DNA of 64,000 nucleotides, from the NCBI GenBank assembly GCA_018907035.1, contig JACCIC010000004.1, positions 1,145,001 to 1,209,000 of the forward strand. Reading direction: 5' to 3'. Below are positions 21,600 to 33,932 of this stretch, in pieces. Origin of the DNA: Sycobia sp. Sy_11. Its lineage: Eukaryota > Arthropoda > Insecta > Hymenoptera > Epichrysomallidae. The position numbers and the translations under genes are program-made. Below the pieces are notes generated by a model, which saw only the letters and a list, made by a program, of their open reading frames with translations, was not told where the DNA came from and did no database searches. How positions within the stretch are numbered: the first letter of the stretch is position 1; every line of letters begins with the position of its first letter.

Positions 21600-22520
21600 T
21601 GATAAAAAGTGCAACTAAGACCGATTATTTGCTTTCGCAAATTTATGGGGTCGAATGTATGATGAGTCGACGTGCTGCGAGTAGTCAAAACGGTACAAGA
21701 GTAATGATTTTAAAGTTAAAAACAAGAATCATTCCGGAAAGCCGAAAAGTTTTGACGACGAGAATTAGACGCTTTACTGAATGAGGATCCGTGTCAGATT
21801 CAAAAAGGACTTGCTGCGTCATTGGACGTCACGCAACAAGCCATTTCCCTACTTCTAAAAGCATTGGGATTTATTCAAAAGGTTGGAAATTGGGTGCCGT
21901 ACGAATTGAAACCGAGAAAGGTCGAACGTTTTTGAATTGATTTTGCGTGTATGAAATGTTACTGCAGAGGTATAATAATAAATCATTTTTTTATGGTATT
22001 GTCAGTGGTAATAAAAATGGATTTATCATGATAATTATAAACACTAAAAATCGTATACAAAGACCGGCGATCCTGCCCAATCGATGCCGAAATAAAGTAT
22101 TCGCGTCAATAAGTTCATGTTATGTATTTGGTGGGATCAAAAGGATATCGTATAGAATGAACTGCTTTCGAGTGGTTGAACCATCAATGGACCATTGTAT
22201 CGAACTCAACTTATTCGTTTGAAGCAAGCATTACAGAAAAAACGGCCAGAAGATGAGACCAAGCATGAATCCGTAATTTTTCATCACGATAACGTTCGAC
22301 CATATGTTGTGACTTCGGTGAAAGCTATATAGAGAATAGTGGATGGGAAATTCTGTCTCACTCGCCTTACAGTCTAGATTTAGAACTATTGGACTAACAC
22401 ATGTTTCAATCAATGCAGAACACTCTTATCGGAATACCCTTCAGTTCAGTAGAAGGAATCAAAATTAGGCTCAATATATTCTTGGGCTCGAAAGACGAGA
22501 AATTTTTTTTGAATCACTTT
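21600..22520 (+). mobile_element. Mariner B relic, copy b (plus strand)
   Basis: The decayed transposase reads ELDALLNEDPCQIQKGLAAS (helix-turn-helix region, about 21765), then GNWVPYELKPRKVE (about 21885), a mutated TGDEKW region (SGNKNGF, about 22006), then IFHHDNVRPYV (about 22277). Stops and frameshifts are frequent, and the first catalytic Asp is lost. The 3' end runs directly into repeat R (reverse) with no clear terminal repeat. It is older than mariner A. Confidence 0.85.
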
Positions 22521-22690
22521 TTTTCATCCTCAGGAACTAAACTGATTTTAATTTTAATTTAAAAAATGATATTATTTAAAATGATACGAAATGGATCATA
22601 TAACTTTATATAGCATAGCATGTTTCCTTATATTTTATACAATATTATTATTTAATAACATTAATGAATTAATCCACTGATCGGAATATT
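22520..22690 (-). repeat. Repeat R, copy 2
   Basis: This is the reverse complement of 14586-14760, including the adjoining string gaactaaactgattttaatt. It lies between mariner B copies b and c. Confidence 0.7.
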
Positions 22691-22694
22691 TACG

Positions 22695-23100
22695 TCTATA
22701 AGATCATGCTATGCATATGGTGGGATCAAACGGATGTCGTATAGTATGAACTGCTTCCGAGTGGTGAAGAAGGGCCATTGGGTCGAACCCAGCTTATTCG
22801 TTTGAAGCGAGCATTACAGAAAAAACGGCTAGAATTTGAAACCAGGCATGACTCCATCATTTTTCATCACGATAACGCTCGGTCACATGTTGCGGCTTCG
22901 GTCAAAAACTATTTAGAGAATAGTGGATGGGAAATTCTGTCTCACCCGTCTTACAGTCTAGATTTAGCACCATCTGACACTACTATTACAAACAATTATA
23001 ATTTTCGATAGACGATACTTTGAATAAAGGATATGTAACCATGTTTATAGAGTACAACCTCACGTTTTGAAAAACACCGCTAGAAACTTACTTGTACACT
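22695..23100 (+). mobile_element. Mariner B relic, copy c (plus strand, 3' part)
   Basis: The frame 22778-23011 reads RTQLIRLKRALQKKRLEFET, then IFHHDNARSHVAASVKNYLE, then YSLDLAPSD, which breaks off just after the third catalytic Asp. It ends with a mutated terminal repeat (aaacttacttgtacact, about 23081). The flank beyond matches the flank of copy a (15040-15128) in reverse, so copies a and c descend from one insertion that was later duplicated. Confidence 0.85.
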
Positions 23101-23345
23101 CAAAATATATATGATTCCTGGAAAAATGATAAGAGTAACCAGAAATTAACTTATAAGTGAAGGAACAAAGGAACATATTAGTGAATTTCTAAGAAAATTA
23201 TAAATATTTAAAAAATGATATTATTTAAGATGTTATGTAATGAATTATATAACTTTATACATGTATAGCATATTTCCTTATTTTTCATACATTATTATGA
23301 TTCAATAACATTATTGAATTAATCAACTGCTCGGAATGGAATTAT
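23100..23345 (-). repeat. Flank of mariner B copy c plus repeat R copy 3
   Basis: Bases 23100-23205 match the reverse of 15040-15128 (for example gattcctggaaaaatga), and 23205-23345 match repeat R. The join at ttaaaaaatgatattattt lacks the short element present in the 14.8-kb copy. Confidence 0.7.
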
Positions 23346-25266
23346 TAGATAAAAACAAATGAAATATAATTACAGATTGTATCAACGGATAATCTCAAAA
23401 TCAACTACCAAATCGATTTTTTACGAAAGTTAAACGTTCATAGCTCAACCTATAAGCAACTCATAAAAATAATGCAGTATAATAATAATTTAAAATATTT
23501 AAATTAGTTCTAGTAGAATATTTGTAGGTCTTATTAAGATATACATAGTATTTTTTCTATACATATTTTTTTCTGTAAAACTTATATGTTTCAAAAAAAA
23601 TGGAACGACAAATAAATTGTTGAATAAAGATTGCAGATGAACTTAATGTTAGTTAGGGAAATATTTAATTATATGGATTATCCAATTGGATTCATAACTT
23701 AAATGATAGCTAAGAGACTGGATAAAATTTACAATTAGTGCAGGAAAAAATTAATCTGAGTTGAACTCAGAAGTAGAGTTCTGTTTTACCGTGTTCTATA
23801 GATTTATCATAACGAATTAGAATGAGTTTTAAAAATCATAATTCTCGATTTTTTTGAAAGAAATTCATAATATAAGCATAAAAAGAGTTATAAAATCAAT
23901 TATAATAATTATGCATTGTATGTTACCTAGGGAAAACGGGTAGATATTAAATCTTACATAATTGGACTAATATTGTTCAAATTGTCTACAATCTTTTGAT
24001 TTTGGAAATGTGGATATTTTAAAACAAGGTATGAACAATTCTAAAAGGAAGGCTCTTCAAAATTTCTAGTATCAAAAATCAACTAAAAACATATTTATAA
24101 TAACAAATATGCATGTTCATATGTTAAAAAACGTACACTAACATTTTAAGTATTATCTTGAATGGAATAATATTCTTTATAGTATAAATAAAGTAAATGA
24201 ATTACGAAAGAAAAAAGTTTGGCTTTAAACCTTCATTTTGGAATTTTCTAAACTTAATTTCTTAATTTATCTACTATAAACTCACACGAACACGAACACG
24301 AACACGCACACATGCGTGCGCACTATTAAAAATATTATATACAATTGAAATAAACGACAAATTCTTCCAAATTTTTCACAATTGATTTTCGAAAAGTAGA
24401 TAACTTTAAAACTCGAAAAAAATTTTGAATGAAGTTGATATATTAACTAGAAATGATAATCATTATGATTGGAATCGAAAGGTTGAATATATTATTATTT
24501 TTTATTGTCTCCTCAGATTAACAAGCTATTTAAATGAAAATTTTTGTACACTTCTATAGAAATGTGTTTTTAAAAAACTATATTTCCGTTCTTCCTTTTC
24601 TTTCTTATACCATAAGTCATTTTGACAGATACACTTAATTTTTCTTCAAAAATCATTTATTTCAACTACCCCATTTTGAAACATGCTAACTAATATTATT
24701 AAGAAATTAACGACTAAGTTTTACAATGTATTATTATAAGTTTGTATAAATAACAAACATTCGGTATATATGTCTAAGAATAACTAATTTAAAATCCAAA
24801 ATCTACTTCTCAAAATTATAAAAACAACTGCTATATAACTAATTCAAAAATAACCGCGTTAATATCTTAAATATAATTAATATAATTAATTACTTAAATT
24901 TAATTATCAAATTTAATTATCACTTATTATATTTACGAAATTAACGCAGTTATTCTTAATAGATTTTTATAAAACGTTCGTTTTACATTAATCAATTAAC
25001 TAGTTTTATTTATTGGATTTAATAACTACTCATTTTAATTGAAAAACGTATTTCTTCCATGCAATGAGCTTTTGTACAGGACTGCATTTTTAATCTTAAC
25101 AAGAATATAATCATAATTAGTTTATTTCTAAATCCATGTTTATAGATTATTCACGTACTAATTGTATAGCTATTTATCAAACTGTATATAATTATACATT
25201 TATTCATTTATAAATAATACTAATGCTGTTCCACTGAATCATCTATATCATTAAATCAAACATAGT
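23346..25266. other. AT-rich intergenic stretch
   Basis: No ORF or element was recognised. A short run of cgaaca units (24286-24305) and a tgcgtgcgc patch are simple-sequence. Confidence 0.45.
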
Positions 25267-25339
25267 GGTCCTGTGGCGCAACGGATAACGCGTCTGACTA
25301 CGGATCAGAAGATTCCAGGTTCGAATCCTGGCAGGATCG
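25267..25339 (+). tRNA. tRNA-Arg (anticodon ACG)
   Basis: The 73-nt cloverleaf has acceptor arm GGTCCTG/CAGGATC with G discriminator and a five-pair anticodon stem TCTGA/TCAGA around loop CTACGGA, giving anticodon ACG at 25300-25302 for CGN Arg codons (A34 is normally edited to inosine). The internal promoter elements are present: A box TGGCGCAACGG (25274-25284) and B box GGTTCGAATCC (25318-25328). There is no intron and no encoded CCA, as usual in eukaryotes. A T-run just downstream acts as Pol III terminator. Confidence 0.97.
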
Positions 25340-25342
25340 AAA

Positions 25343-25360
25343 TTTTTTTATTTTTTTTTT
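25343..25360 (+). terminator. Pol III T-run terminator of tRNA-Arg
   Basis: T7, then A, then T10, beginning three bases after the tRNA 3' end. Confidence 0.85.
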
Positions 25361-26288
25361 GATCGTTTATATTAATATCCTTTTTTATAAATATATTATT
25401 TTGACTACATTCGAAAGATTTTTTCAAATTTGTCATATGAGAAATAACATATATATACGCTTTAAATTCAAGTTGTACCAAAAAAATTAATTTGATTATA
25501 TACTCTCCTATTATTATGAGTATTAATAAAATATTTTGAAATATTGTAAAATTTGCTCTGCGTAAATTTAATAATAATTATACATCATTAATATTATTTT
25601 TTACAAATATTAAATAGAAACTGTGCGTGTTTTGAGGCTGGCAATCGTTGTTCTCTAACAACTACAAAATGCTATTTTTATAGTTATCACAGAAAAACAA
25701 TTCAAGCTTAAAATGGGCTTAACTTTTTCTTGATAGCAATTAAATAAACAATGCTCTCTATTATATATAATAATTAATCTACCAACATTAAATTATCGCA
25801 TTTTTTTGTGAATTCTGCCATTGGTTTATACATTTATTTTCCATTATAGTAAAAAGTTGTAAATTAATCAAGCCGTATATAAATATTTCTTAAGTATTTC
25901 TAAAATTTTCGATTGATAACAAATTATTTCTGCAATCATCGCAAGAATATTTATAAAAAATTTTATGAAATGTTCGATTAGATAAATATTTCTCAAATCT
26001 AGAAACATATTCAAAACATTATTTCTAAATATTCCTTTTGTAATAATTTTAAATATATTCCTCAAGTGCTTTAGAAACTATCTGAAATATGAAAAGTTAA
26101 AAAATTTTTATGAAATATAAAAGGTTTAATATTTTTCAATAAAAATTTAGTGAATAATTTTCGTCTTTATTAAGTTATCAATGAGCATATAATAAAATTT
26201 CGTACATTTGCCACCACCGTAGGTGAATATAATGCCATTTTCTTTACAGGATCCCTAAACACTTAAAAGTTGATATTATTGTTTATAT

Positions 26289-26296
<8 letters not shown>

Positions 26297-26347
<51 letters not shown>
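26297..26347. repeat. (AT)n microsatellite
   Basis: Uninterrupted AT dinucleotides over about 50 bp. Confidence 0.95.
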
Positions 26348-26349
<2 letters not shown>

Positions 26350-27524
26350 GATCAATTTTAAATCATACAAAATCGATTGAGTATACTGCAAAGAACATCT
26401 TGGCTATCTAGAAACTTTCATTGAAATATTTTATAAATATTTTAAAATATTTGGTATGAAATATTAGAAAAATCTTTTTAAAATGGTATTTGTAATCTAA
26501 TAAATACTATCATTAATTTGATAGTGTATAGTTTTATTACTGATAATCAGAAGCAATACTTCAATATTTTTCTTTTTTTGGGTATTTCTGTAAGAGGGTT
26601 TTGCAATTCAACTCAGAAGCGACTCGACACCATGTAAAATCAATCAAAATCTCGCATAAAACAAGACAAATTATCTGAAAAATCAATGCAATTTCTCAGT
26701 CAAATTACGTGATTTTAGGACTCGAAATTAATGTATAAGAGAAAAAGCCTTCAAAACAATTGGATTGCAGAAATTGATTATTTTTACTTAAAAAAAATAG
26801 AGCTGGATTTATTATTAAGAATAAAGAAAAAACAGCACTAAATAAAAATTATAAATGAAAATTTTAAAAATATTTTGGATTATATAAGTTTTATGTAAAA
26901 TTGTTGAAAAACCATATTTGTTCCTTATGAACGTGTATAAAATTATACTAGTCCAATAATCGTAATTGCAAAAGTTGCCTTACGTTGGGCAATGGCATAA
27001 GAAATGTCACGCAAAAAATTTAGTTTTTAAAATAATCTTTTGCAATTGTTAATATAGACTGTTCTTTTCCATACTGCGTGAAACAAAAAAGAATAAATAT
27101 ACTTTGATTTTGGTATATTAGAAAAGATTCTGTGACAACAGCGCCATCCAGGTCCCACGTATATACGATTCTCTCTTAGCTATATGTTTGGTTTTAGACG
27201 CGCCTGTTGATCACATATCATTATTATTCTTACATAAATGCATAGATTATTATTCATAGATATTATACGATATTGTCTTTATTTTATAAGGTTCTTAATA
27301 ATTATTTTATGTATCCTAAATTAAGCTTCTTATGTTCTCCTGTAGAACAGTAAATTGTTAAATATATTCTATAATTGAGAATTCTCGTCACTTACATATT
27401 TTTATATAATCCTGTTCAAAATTTTCGACTTATTTTAAATTTTAAGCATAATATTATGTAGGAGCTTGCGTACTGATACGTATAAGTAATAATTTGATAA
27501 AAGTATTATATAAAGCAGTGATGT

Positions 27525-28150
27525 TATCTCGCAGCAATATTGTGATAATTGTCAACAAGATTGCGTCAATATTCCAGCAATATATTTTTACCATGCCGTA
27601 GATATTCCAACACAATATTACCGCGATATTGTATTGTAATATAAAAGAAGTTCAATAAATACATGAAGGTTTGTCGCATAAGTGGCAAAAATTCCCGGGG
27701 TTAGTATACGAGTCGGAGAAAGTACATTTATAATTTTATATTCGATTCATCTCCAATGTCTAGAAAGTCTATATTTATAATATTGTGTGCGACAGATCTG
27801 TGATACGCTTACATGTATCATACATGCAGTTACATAATGTAACTGTGTTAAGACAGTAGAGAACAACACACACGCGCGTGCGCGCACATACAAAATTAAA
27901 ATCAGTATATGTACATGTAGCATAAGAACTGATAAGAATATCGCATCAATATTTGAATAATATATTGTAGCAATATTACAGATTCTTCCAGATATCTTAA
28001 ATTATTTCGATTACTGCACATATAGCAATATCATGTTAATATTAGCAAAATATAATTATAATATTCCAACAATGTTACTAAAATACTGCAATAATATTGT
28101 GGTATGATATATTTCAGCATAATATTGCTACAATTAAAATGCCTAGGACA
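27525..28150. repeat. Degenerate array of short palindromes (GCAATATT-like)
   Basis: Strings such as gcaatattgtg, tcaatattcc, gcaatata, acaatattacc, gcgatattg, tcaatatttg, gcaatattacag, taatattagc and gcataatattgc recur at irregular 10-30 bp steps in two clusters (27525-27650 and 27935-28150). An unrelated piece lies between. It looks like an eroded satellite of about 10-15 bp units. Confidence 0.55.
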
Positions 28151-28822
28151 TATGGACATGTTTTGATGTATTTCTAATAGAGTTGAAATTTGTTCACTAC
28201 TTTTGTCATTTTTACATTTATACCAGTAGTTAGCATAGATAGAGCGATGTTGAATAATATAAAAAAATAATAATTAGATATAAGTTTTTACCGTGAACGT
28301 GACGTAAATATGTGTGTATGTTGTACTGTTATACAGCAATAGTATGTTGTATATGCTTAAACTGAATTTTTAGAAACTTATTAAAAAAATTACTGAAAAA
28401 TTACACGAAACCAATAATTTTTATATATTATAATAGTATGTATTACAAAATCAAAAACATTTATTCTTATAGCATCTCTTTGACTTGGGAGACGGACTTT
28501 AAAGTCTTATTCAGAAGTTGTTCTTTATTGATCGGAATTTAAAAATAACATTAAAGAAAAACATTGAGTAATTTCATTCATAATGATTAGAAACAACAAG
28601 ATCACATTTACGTAACTAATCTTAATAAAAATAATTTATTAAACTGAAAGATATAATAAATATAATAATAGTTTAAAAATAAATTATTAGCTTATATAAA
28701 TGCAAAGACATACAAATTATTATTAAGAAAATAATTATTCATTGAAAACATTACTATAATTTTTTAATTTAATAATTAATTTGCTATTATTATAGTTCAA
28801 ATTTAATATTTTAAAATTATAA

Positions 28823-28825
<3 letters not shown>

Positions 28826-28875
<50 letters not shown>

Positions 28876-28892
28876 CGTGTGCGTGTGTGTGT
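28826..28892. repeat. (TG)n/(CG)n microsatellite
   Basis: A 67-bp alternating purine-pyrimidine tract with a CG-rich interruption at 28867-28877. Confidence 0.95.
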
Positions 28893-29799
28893 AATTTTTT
28901 AACATTCGTAGCGTATCTAAGCTATTCGAACAGAATTTTTGTGAATAATATAATAACAGTCGCAATCTAATTGTCTGGACGTAAAAGCGTCTCATACAAG
29001 TAAATATAAAGTTTAAATTGGATATGTAATTTTAATTATTATACATATAATTTTTAAGGTAATTTTCATTTATCTATTTTAACTACATTTAAGTTTTTTA
29101 TACATTTTTTTTTTTAAAAACTAGAGGTATTGTATTAATATATTGTTGGAGTCTAAAGAGTCCGATAGACTGAAATTTATGAAAGCTGTGCTTTATAATA
29201 AAATATATAAATTGAAAAGATTGCCAAAAAATATTTTTCTCAACCACTCTCTTGTTCTTTGTATAGATGAACTTCCATGAATTTTCAACATTTTGCTAAA
29301 TTATGATATTATCAGAGTTTTTCTAATATTATATTTATTTATATTATAATTAATTTATACTATAATAAAGGATCGAGTATTATTAATACTGCGAAAAGCT
29401 TCTAGTCAATACTAAAGTATATGTTCTTTTTTCAATAGAACATATTATATTTACAAAAATGATTTATTCATTTTATAAATATTTATGTATAAATCGTGTT
29501 TAATATGTTTTTGTTTATTACATACATTATAATATCATTATAAATACGCCTCGTATTATAGTTTCTTGTCGGTGCGTTTTGAAAATAGCCGTCCAATAAG
29601 AATCATTTATATTTTGTGTAATTTTTCTTCTTTGCACGAGAATATATAGCGTCCTCTGTTGACATAAGTGCAAACTGTGTTCTCTCTATAGCCTGGGAAC
29701 GTATACGACGCCGATGCGTTCTCTAGCCTGGGTAGTGAACCTGTCAGGGGAGGAGAGGGGGTAAGAACAGAACCGTGAAAGAGTATACTACCTCCAACT

Positions 29800-30113
29800 A
29801 CCATGGTGCTATATTATGGTATATATAAGCTTCTACGATACGATGGCCATATCTACTGACGGCAGGCTGCTATACTGATGCGGTGTGCGTGCAGGCTGCG
29901 GCGTTTTGAAGACGCGGGTTATTATAGTGAAGTGAATTAGTGATGGCTGCGCATCAGGTGCTCAGATATTGTACGTGTGATGTGCTACACCTCGGTAGTT
30001 CATCGTGTGTTAAGTCTTGTTTACTCTGAGTGCGTGGCGTGCCAGACCCCGACGAGCAACCAGCAGAAGCGAAAGCATCGCCGAGTCTGTGTGAGCATCG
30101 ATCTCTAATCCAG
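29800..30113 (+). promoter_or_regulatory. Promoter and non-coding exon 1, inferred for dystrobrevin
   Basis: A sharp rise in GC content (about 29.6-30.9 kb) within AT-rich DNA marks a promoter region. A TATA-like box TATATATAAG lies at 29820-29829. About 250 bases later a strong donor CAG|GTAAGG (30111-30119) ends a probable first exon; no long coding frame is open. The next good + strand exon downstream is the dystrobrevin ATG exon at 44884, whose acceptor lies 5 bases before the ATG, so it needs an upstream non-coding exon. The exon includes an upstream ORF of 28 codons (29943-30029). Assignment to dystrobrevin is inference. Confidence 0.5.
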
Positions 30114-33100
30114 GTAAGGAGATCACGGTCATACTAGGCAGCTAGACTCCCTGTGAACGAGCGGCGGGCGTTCCAGTAACGTTTATTACATACGCGATAC
30201 ATGCAAAGCTCATTGCGCCCATTGACAGTTCTACTGTGTGTGTGCGGCAGGCGCTTACGTCTGCATTTTTCTCGGTATTTCCGACGTAATACGCACACGC
30301 CCATCAGGTATGTCGAAGCTCGCGCAGATGACTATTCATGCCCACCCTTTTTCACACTCGAGCCGTACCCAGGGGCTCGGACTCACTGTCCACCGTAGAC
30401 CACGGGTTTCTATCGTCTTCGCGGCAATATTTTATCGGTGAAGAGTGCGGACGAGAAGAACATGGATGCGGGTGTGCGCGGCAGCAGGGTTGCAAAGGGC
30501 GCGAAATACGAAATGGAGCAGCCTTATCTCGGGTATTTTTTACAGTCATAAATTCTTAACTCGCGTGCATAATTATATATAATGACGTCTTGAAAGTGCA
30601 AATAGACGCCCGTGTCTGCGCACCAATGAATTCAGTGCGCAAGCCGCACCGGTATATATGGGGCATTGAGATTAAAAGTAAATGTTCTTCGATATGTAGG
30701 ATGGGAAAAGAGAGCGAGGAAGGTAGGGGAGGGTTACAGATGCGCCCACAAACGCTATTCTAGCGACAGCGCATTTCGATACTTTTCTCTCACGATTATG
30801 CGAGGCACGGAAATGCATTTATTTGAGGCTGCAGTCTGCTGAAATATTACTGGGACACACGTCGCGTCGCTTGCACCAAATAATGGAAGTTTTCTATGAT
30901 GTACACCGGCTGTTAGCTCTTGGTTTACTCTCCGATCCTTTCTCAGACCCAACTAGTTAGCTGTGACTCGTGTAATTTTCAATCCTTTCGGCCCCCTTAT
31001 TTTGAAAGATTTTACCCTGCCCAGTTTTACTATATTTTAATGCTCAATTCTCATCTCTAACTACTATACTATTGAAATTGTAGATTAAATTAGACTGTCG
31101 CTAATTGTACGATTTTTAGATTTATTTTCATTGATCTCTATTTTTCCTTTTGTTTACATCTTTGATTAAATAAAATTTTATTATTGCGACTTGCTTCGTC
31201 TGAATGTTGACAAAAAAATTTTATTTAAAATTATTTATATGTTTATACCGAAAAAAATTAGAAATATCAGAAAATATTATAAAATAATCTACAGTTATTT
31301 TTTTAATTTTCCCAAACTCTAAATACCATTTACAAATAATATTACAACTTTTAGAATTATAATTTTAGGATTATTATTACATTAGAAGTATTACTTTAGG
31401 AGTATTATTTATTATTAATAACATATTCTTTTCAATGCGGATTTTTAAAATTTTTAGTAAATACAAAAATTAAAAAAGATTTTTCCGTACAAGATATTAA
31501 TTTAAATATACCTTTTATACGTGGACAAAGAAACTAATTATTAAATATTTATATAAAAATTGGAATTTTTATAAAAAATAAGTTAACGTATTTTGTAAAA
31601 TATTAAATACTAGATGTCTTTTACGTATAATACTCTAAACTATATATAAAATGTTTTATATCATTTATGAAATAATACAATTCATTCGCCTGTTCTTCGA
31701 TGTCAAAAAATTTAATAATCTATATTAGAAATTGTTTTTCCAATCCGCATTTCACTTAGAAATTGTATTATTACTTCAGAGTTTTTCTCCAATCACAAAA
31801 AATTATCTTAAAATGGTGACTATAATGTAAGTAAAACAATAATAATATATGGAATTGCAGAATGCGAATACATCTCGATTTTGCGATTAATTATAATTTC
31901 CTCTGAACCCCTTAAAACCCAGACAAAAACTGTACTAGATAGAATCAAATAACTGATTATGCCATTCGTATAAGCGAATAGAAAAATACATTTCAATATG
32001 ATTGTGGAAATTGATTATTTACATCGTAGGACAGTATACGCCCGTGTGACGCGAAGGACATAATTATCACAAGGTAAAAATGAACTTATATATACTATAT
32101 AAGTAGTGTTGAATCATGTTTTACATAATGAGAGCAACAAAATTATGTGAAAATACATTCATTTATTGAATTCCTATAAAATTTCAGAACTAGTCTTCAA
32201 AGCTTCGTAAGCTAAAATTCGATATTTTTGATGTAATGCAAGTCAACTGAATTTTAGAAACAAACATTTTGAAAACAATTCCCGTTACATAGGAAAATTA
32301 TATTTCATTGCTGGGAGCTATTCACAACCCAATAATATAATTATGAGACTCATAAAAAATCAATTATAGTGTTAAATAATTTTATATATTATTTATTTAA
32401 ATTTGAGATAAACATTCGAATTTATTATTGTAGCATCTTGTTGATTCCTCAATCAAGAATGAACCTTTTTTAAGTCGTGATTTTATAATGAAAGTGGTGG
32501 AAATTAAAAATCTATGTTTTTATAATTTACCAATTGTTTATATTAATCACGATTAAAGTTGGTATTTTGAAAAACAGATTGCTTCAATTTATTCTATCGA
32601 AAAAAATTTTGATGAAAATCAATATATAGACACTTTTTTTGAAAGTTGAATTTTTCAATTTAAAACGCAATTAGAAATAGTTGAATTTTCGACATGTAAA
32701 TTAATTAAAACAGTTAAATGCCTGGGTGGTGTATTAGAAATTAAATTCTTTATCACCGTTTCATACTAAAAAATTGAATTTTCCAAAAAAATTGAGATGA
32801 TTTTGTCATAGTTTGTCCGTAGAATCGATTCGTGTAATCATTTTTTCGAAACTAGAAATTTGATTGTGTTTTGTTTATGCAGAAAAAATATGTAGTTTTT
32901 TTCATTTGCGTAAATGAATGGCACAATTTTATGTTGGTCCATTCGCAAGATATAGTACTTTTTCTTACTTACAAACTAATACTTTTCTCTTTATTTAAAT
33001 TGTATGAGCGATTTTTTTATAATTAAATCTTTTAATTTTTTCGTTAGATTTGAAAAATGAATAATATTTCAAGCAAAAATTTGTAATGAACCATAATGAA

Positions 33101-33625
33101 GACATATACGGACAAAATGTGTAATTTTTTAGTTAGTGTTGATTGAAGTTCTGCTCAATTTTCGCGCGTTATCGCGAAATAGTAATAGTAAGAATCAATT
33201 TATAACTATAAGTTCTTGTAAAATTGAGTGAATTTCTATCGACAATAATGTGGAAATTATACCTTTGCGACTATTTAAATAAATCTGTACACATATATTC
33301 TTGATAAAAGAATTCAAAATTGCGCATGCACACACGCATATTATGTGGTATTGTTTTATAAATTGTTGCGATAAGAAGCTGCAAAAAATTCTTAACTATC
33401 AAATAAAATCAATAAAGAGTCGTCGAAGGTGTGTTAAAAGTGGTAATAATTTTGTTTAATAAATTGTATACAAATTTATTAGTAAACCGTAATAAAAAAA
33501 ACTACATTCGTCTTCGTGTAAGACTTTATAGAGGCTTGCTATTTTTATAACTTAAAATATTATATATAATAATGGCAAGCGAGTGAGAAGTATTAGTTTA
33601 TCCGTGATGAATGAACTCTGTAATT

Positions 33626-33628
<3 letters not shown>

Positions 33629-33675
<47 letters not shown>
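33629..33675. repeat. (AT)n microsatellite
   Basis: Uninterrupted AT dinucleotides. Confidence 0.95.
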
Positions 33676-33678
<3 letters not shown>

Positions 33679-33889
33679 TTGGCAAATCGTGTAATAAAGT
33701 CAATGCTTTAAAATGAAAAAGTATGTAAAAAACATTTTCTATTTCTAAATGAATAATAAAAAGTTCTGTTCATCGTATAGGCAACTAAAATTATAGAATG
33801 CCTTGAATTAAACGGTAAGGCAGGCTCTGTTCTGCGCAGACTTTTCGAATGTAGGTTGATAAGTGATACGCGATGGAATTGCGCGCGCT

Positions 33890-33932
33890 CACACACACAC
33901 ACACACACACACACAACACACACACACACACA
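33890..33932. repeat. (CA)n microsatellite
   Basis: CA dinucleotides with one slip (caacac) in the middle, preceded by gcgcgcgc. Confidence 0.95.

Larger units (their letters stand above)
25361..29540. other. AT-rich intergenic stretch with simple repeats
   Basis: No host exon was seen. It includes an (AT)n tract (26297-26347), a degenerate array of gcaatatt-like palindromes (27525-28150), a ca/cg tract near 27868-27890 and a long (TG)n tract (28826-28892). The patch acagcgccatccaggtcc at 27138 stands out as GC-rich but has no clear meaning. Confidence 0.5.

Noticed and set aside
27500..28150. CRISPR-like array
   Set aside because: Repeats are short, irregular palindromes without constant spacers; the window is clearly eukaryotic.
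28735..28995. Open frame with Thr-His repeats
   Set aside because: It is a translation of the (TG)n/(CA)n microsatellite.
30201..30559. Several overlapping open frames in the GC-rich region
   Set aside because: Low stop density is due to higher GC content; they lie in the inferred first intron and have no start context, domain or splice partner.
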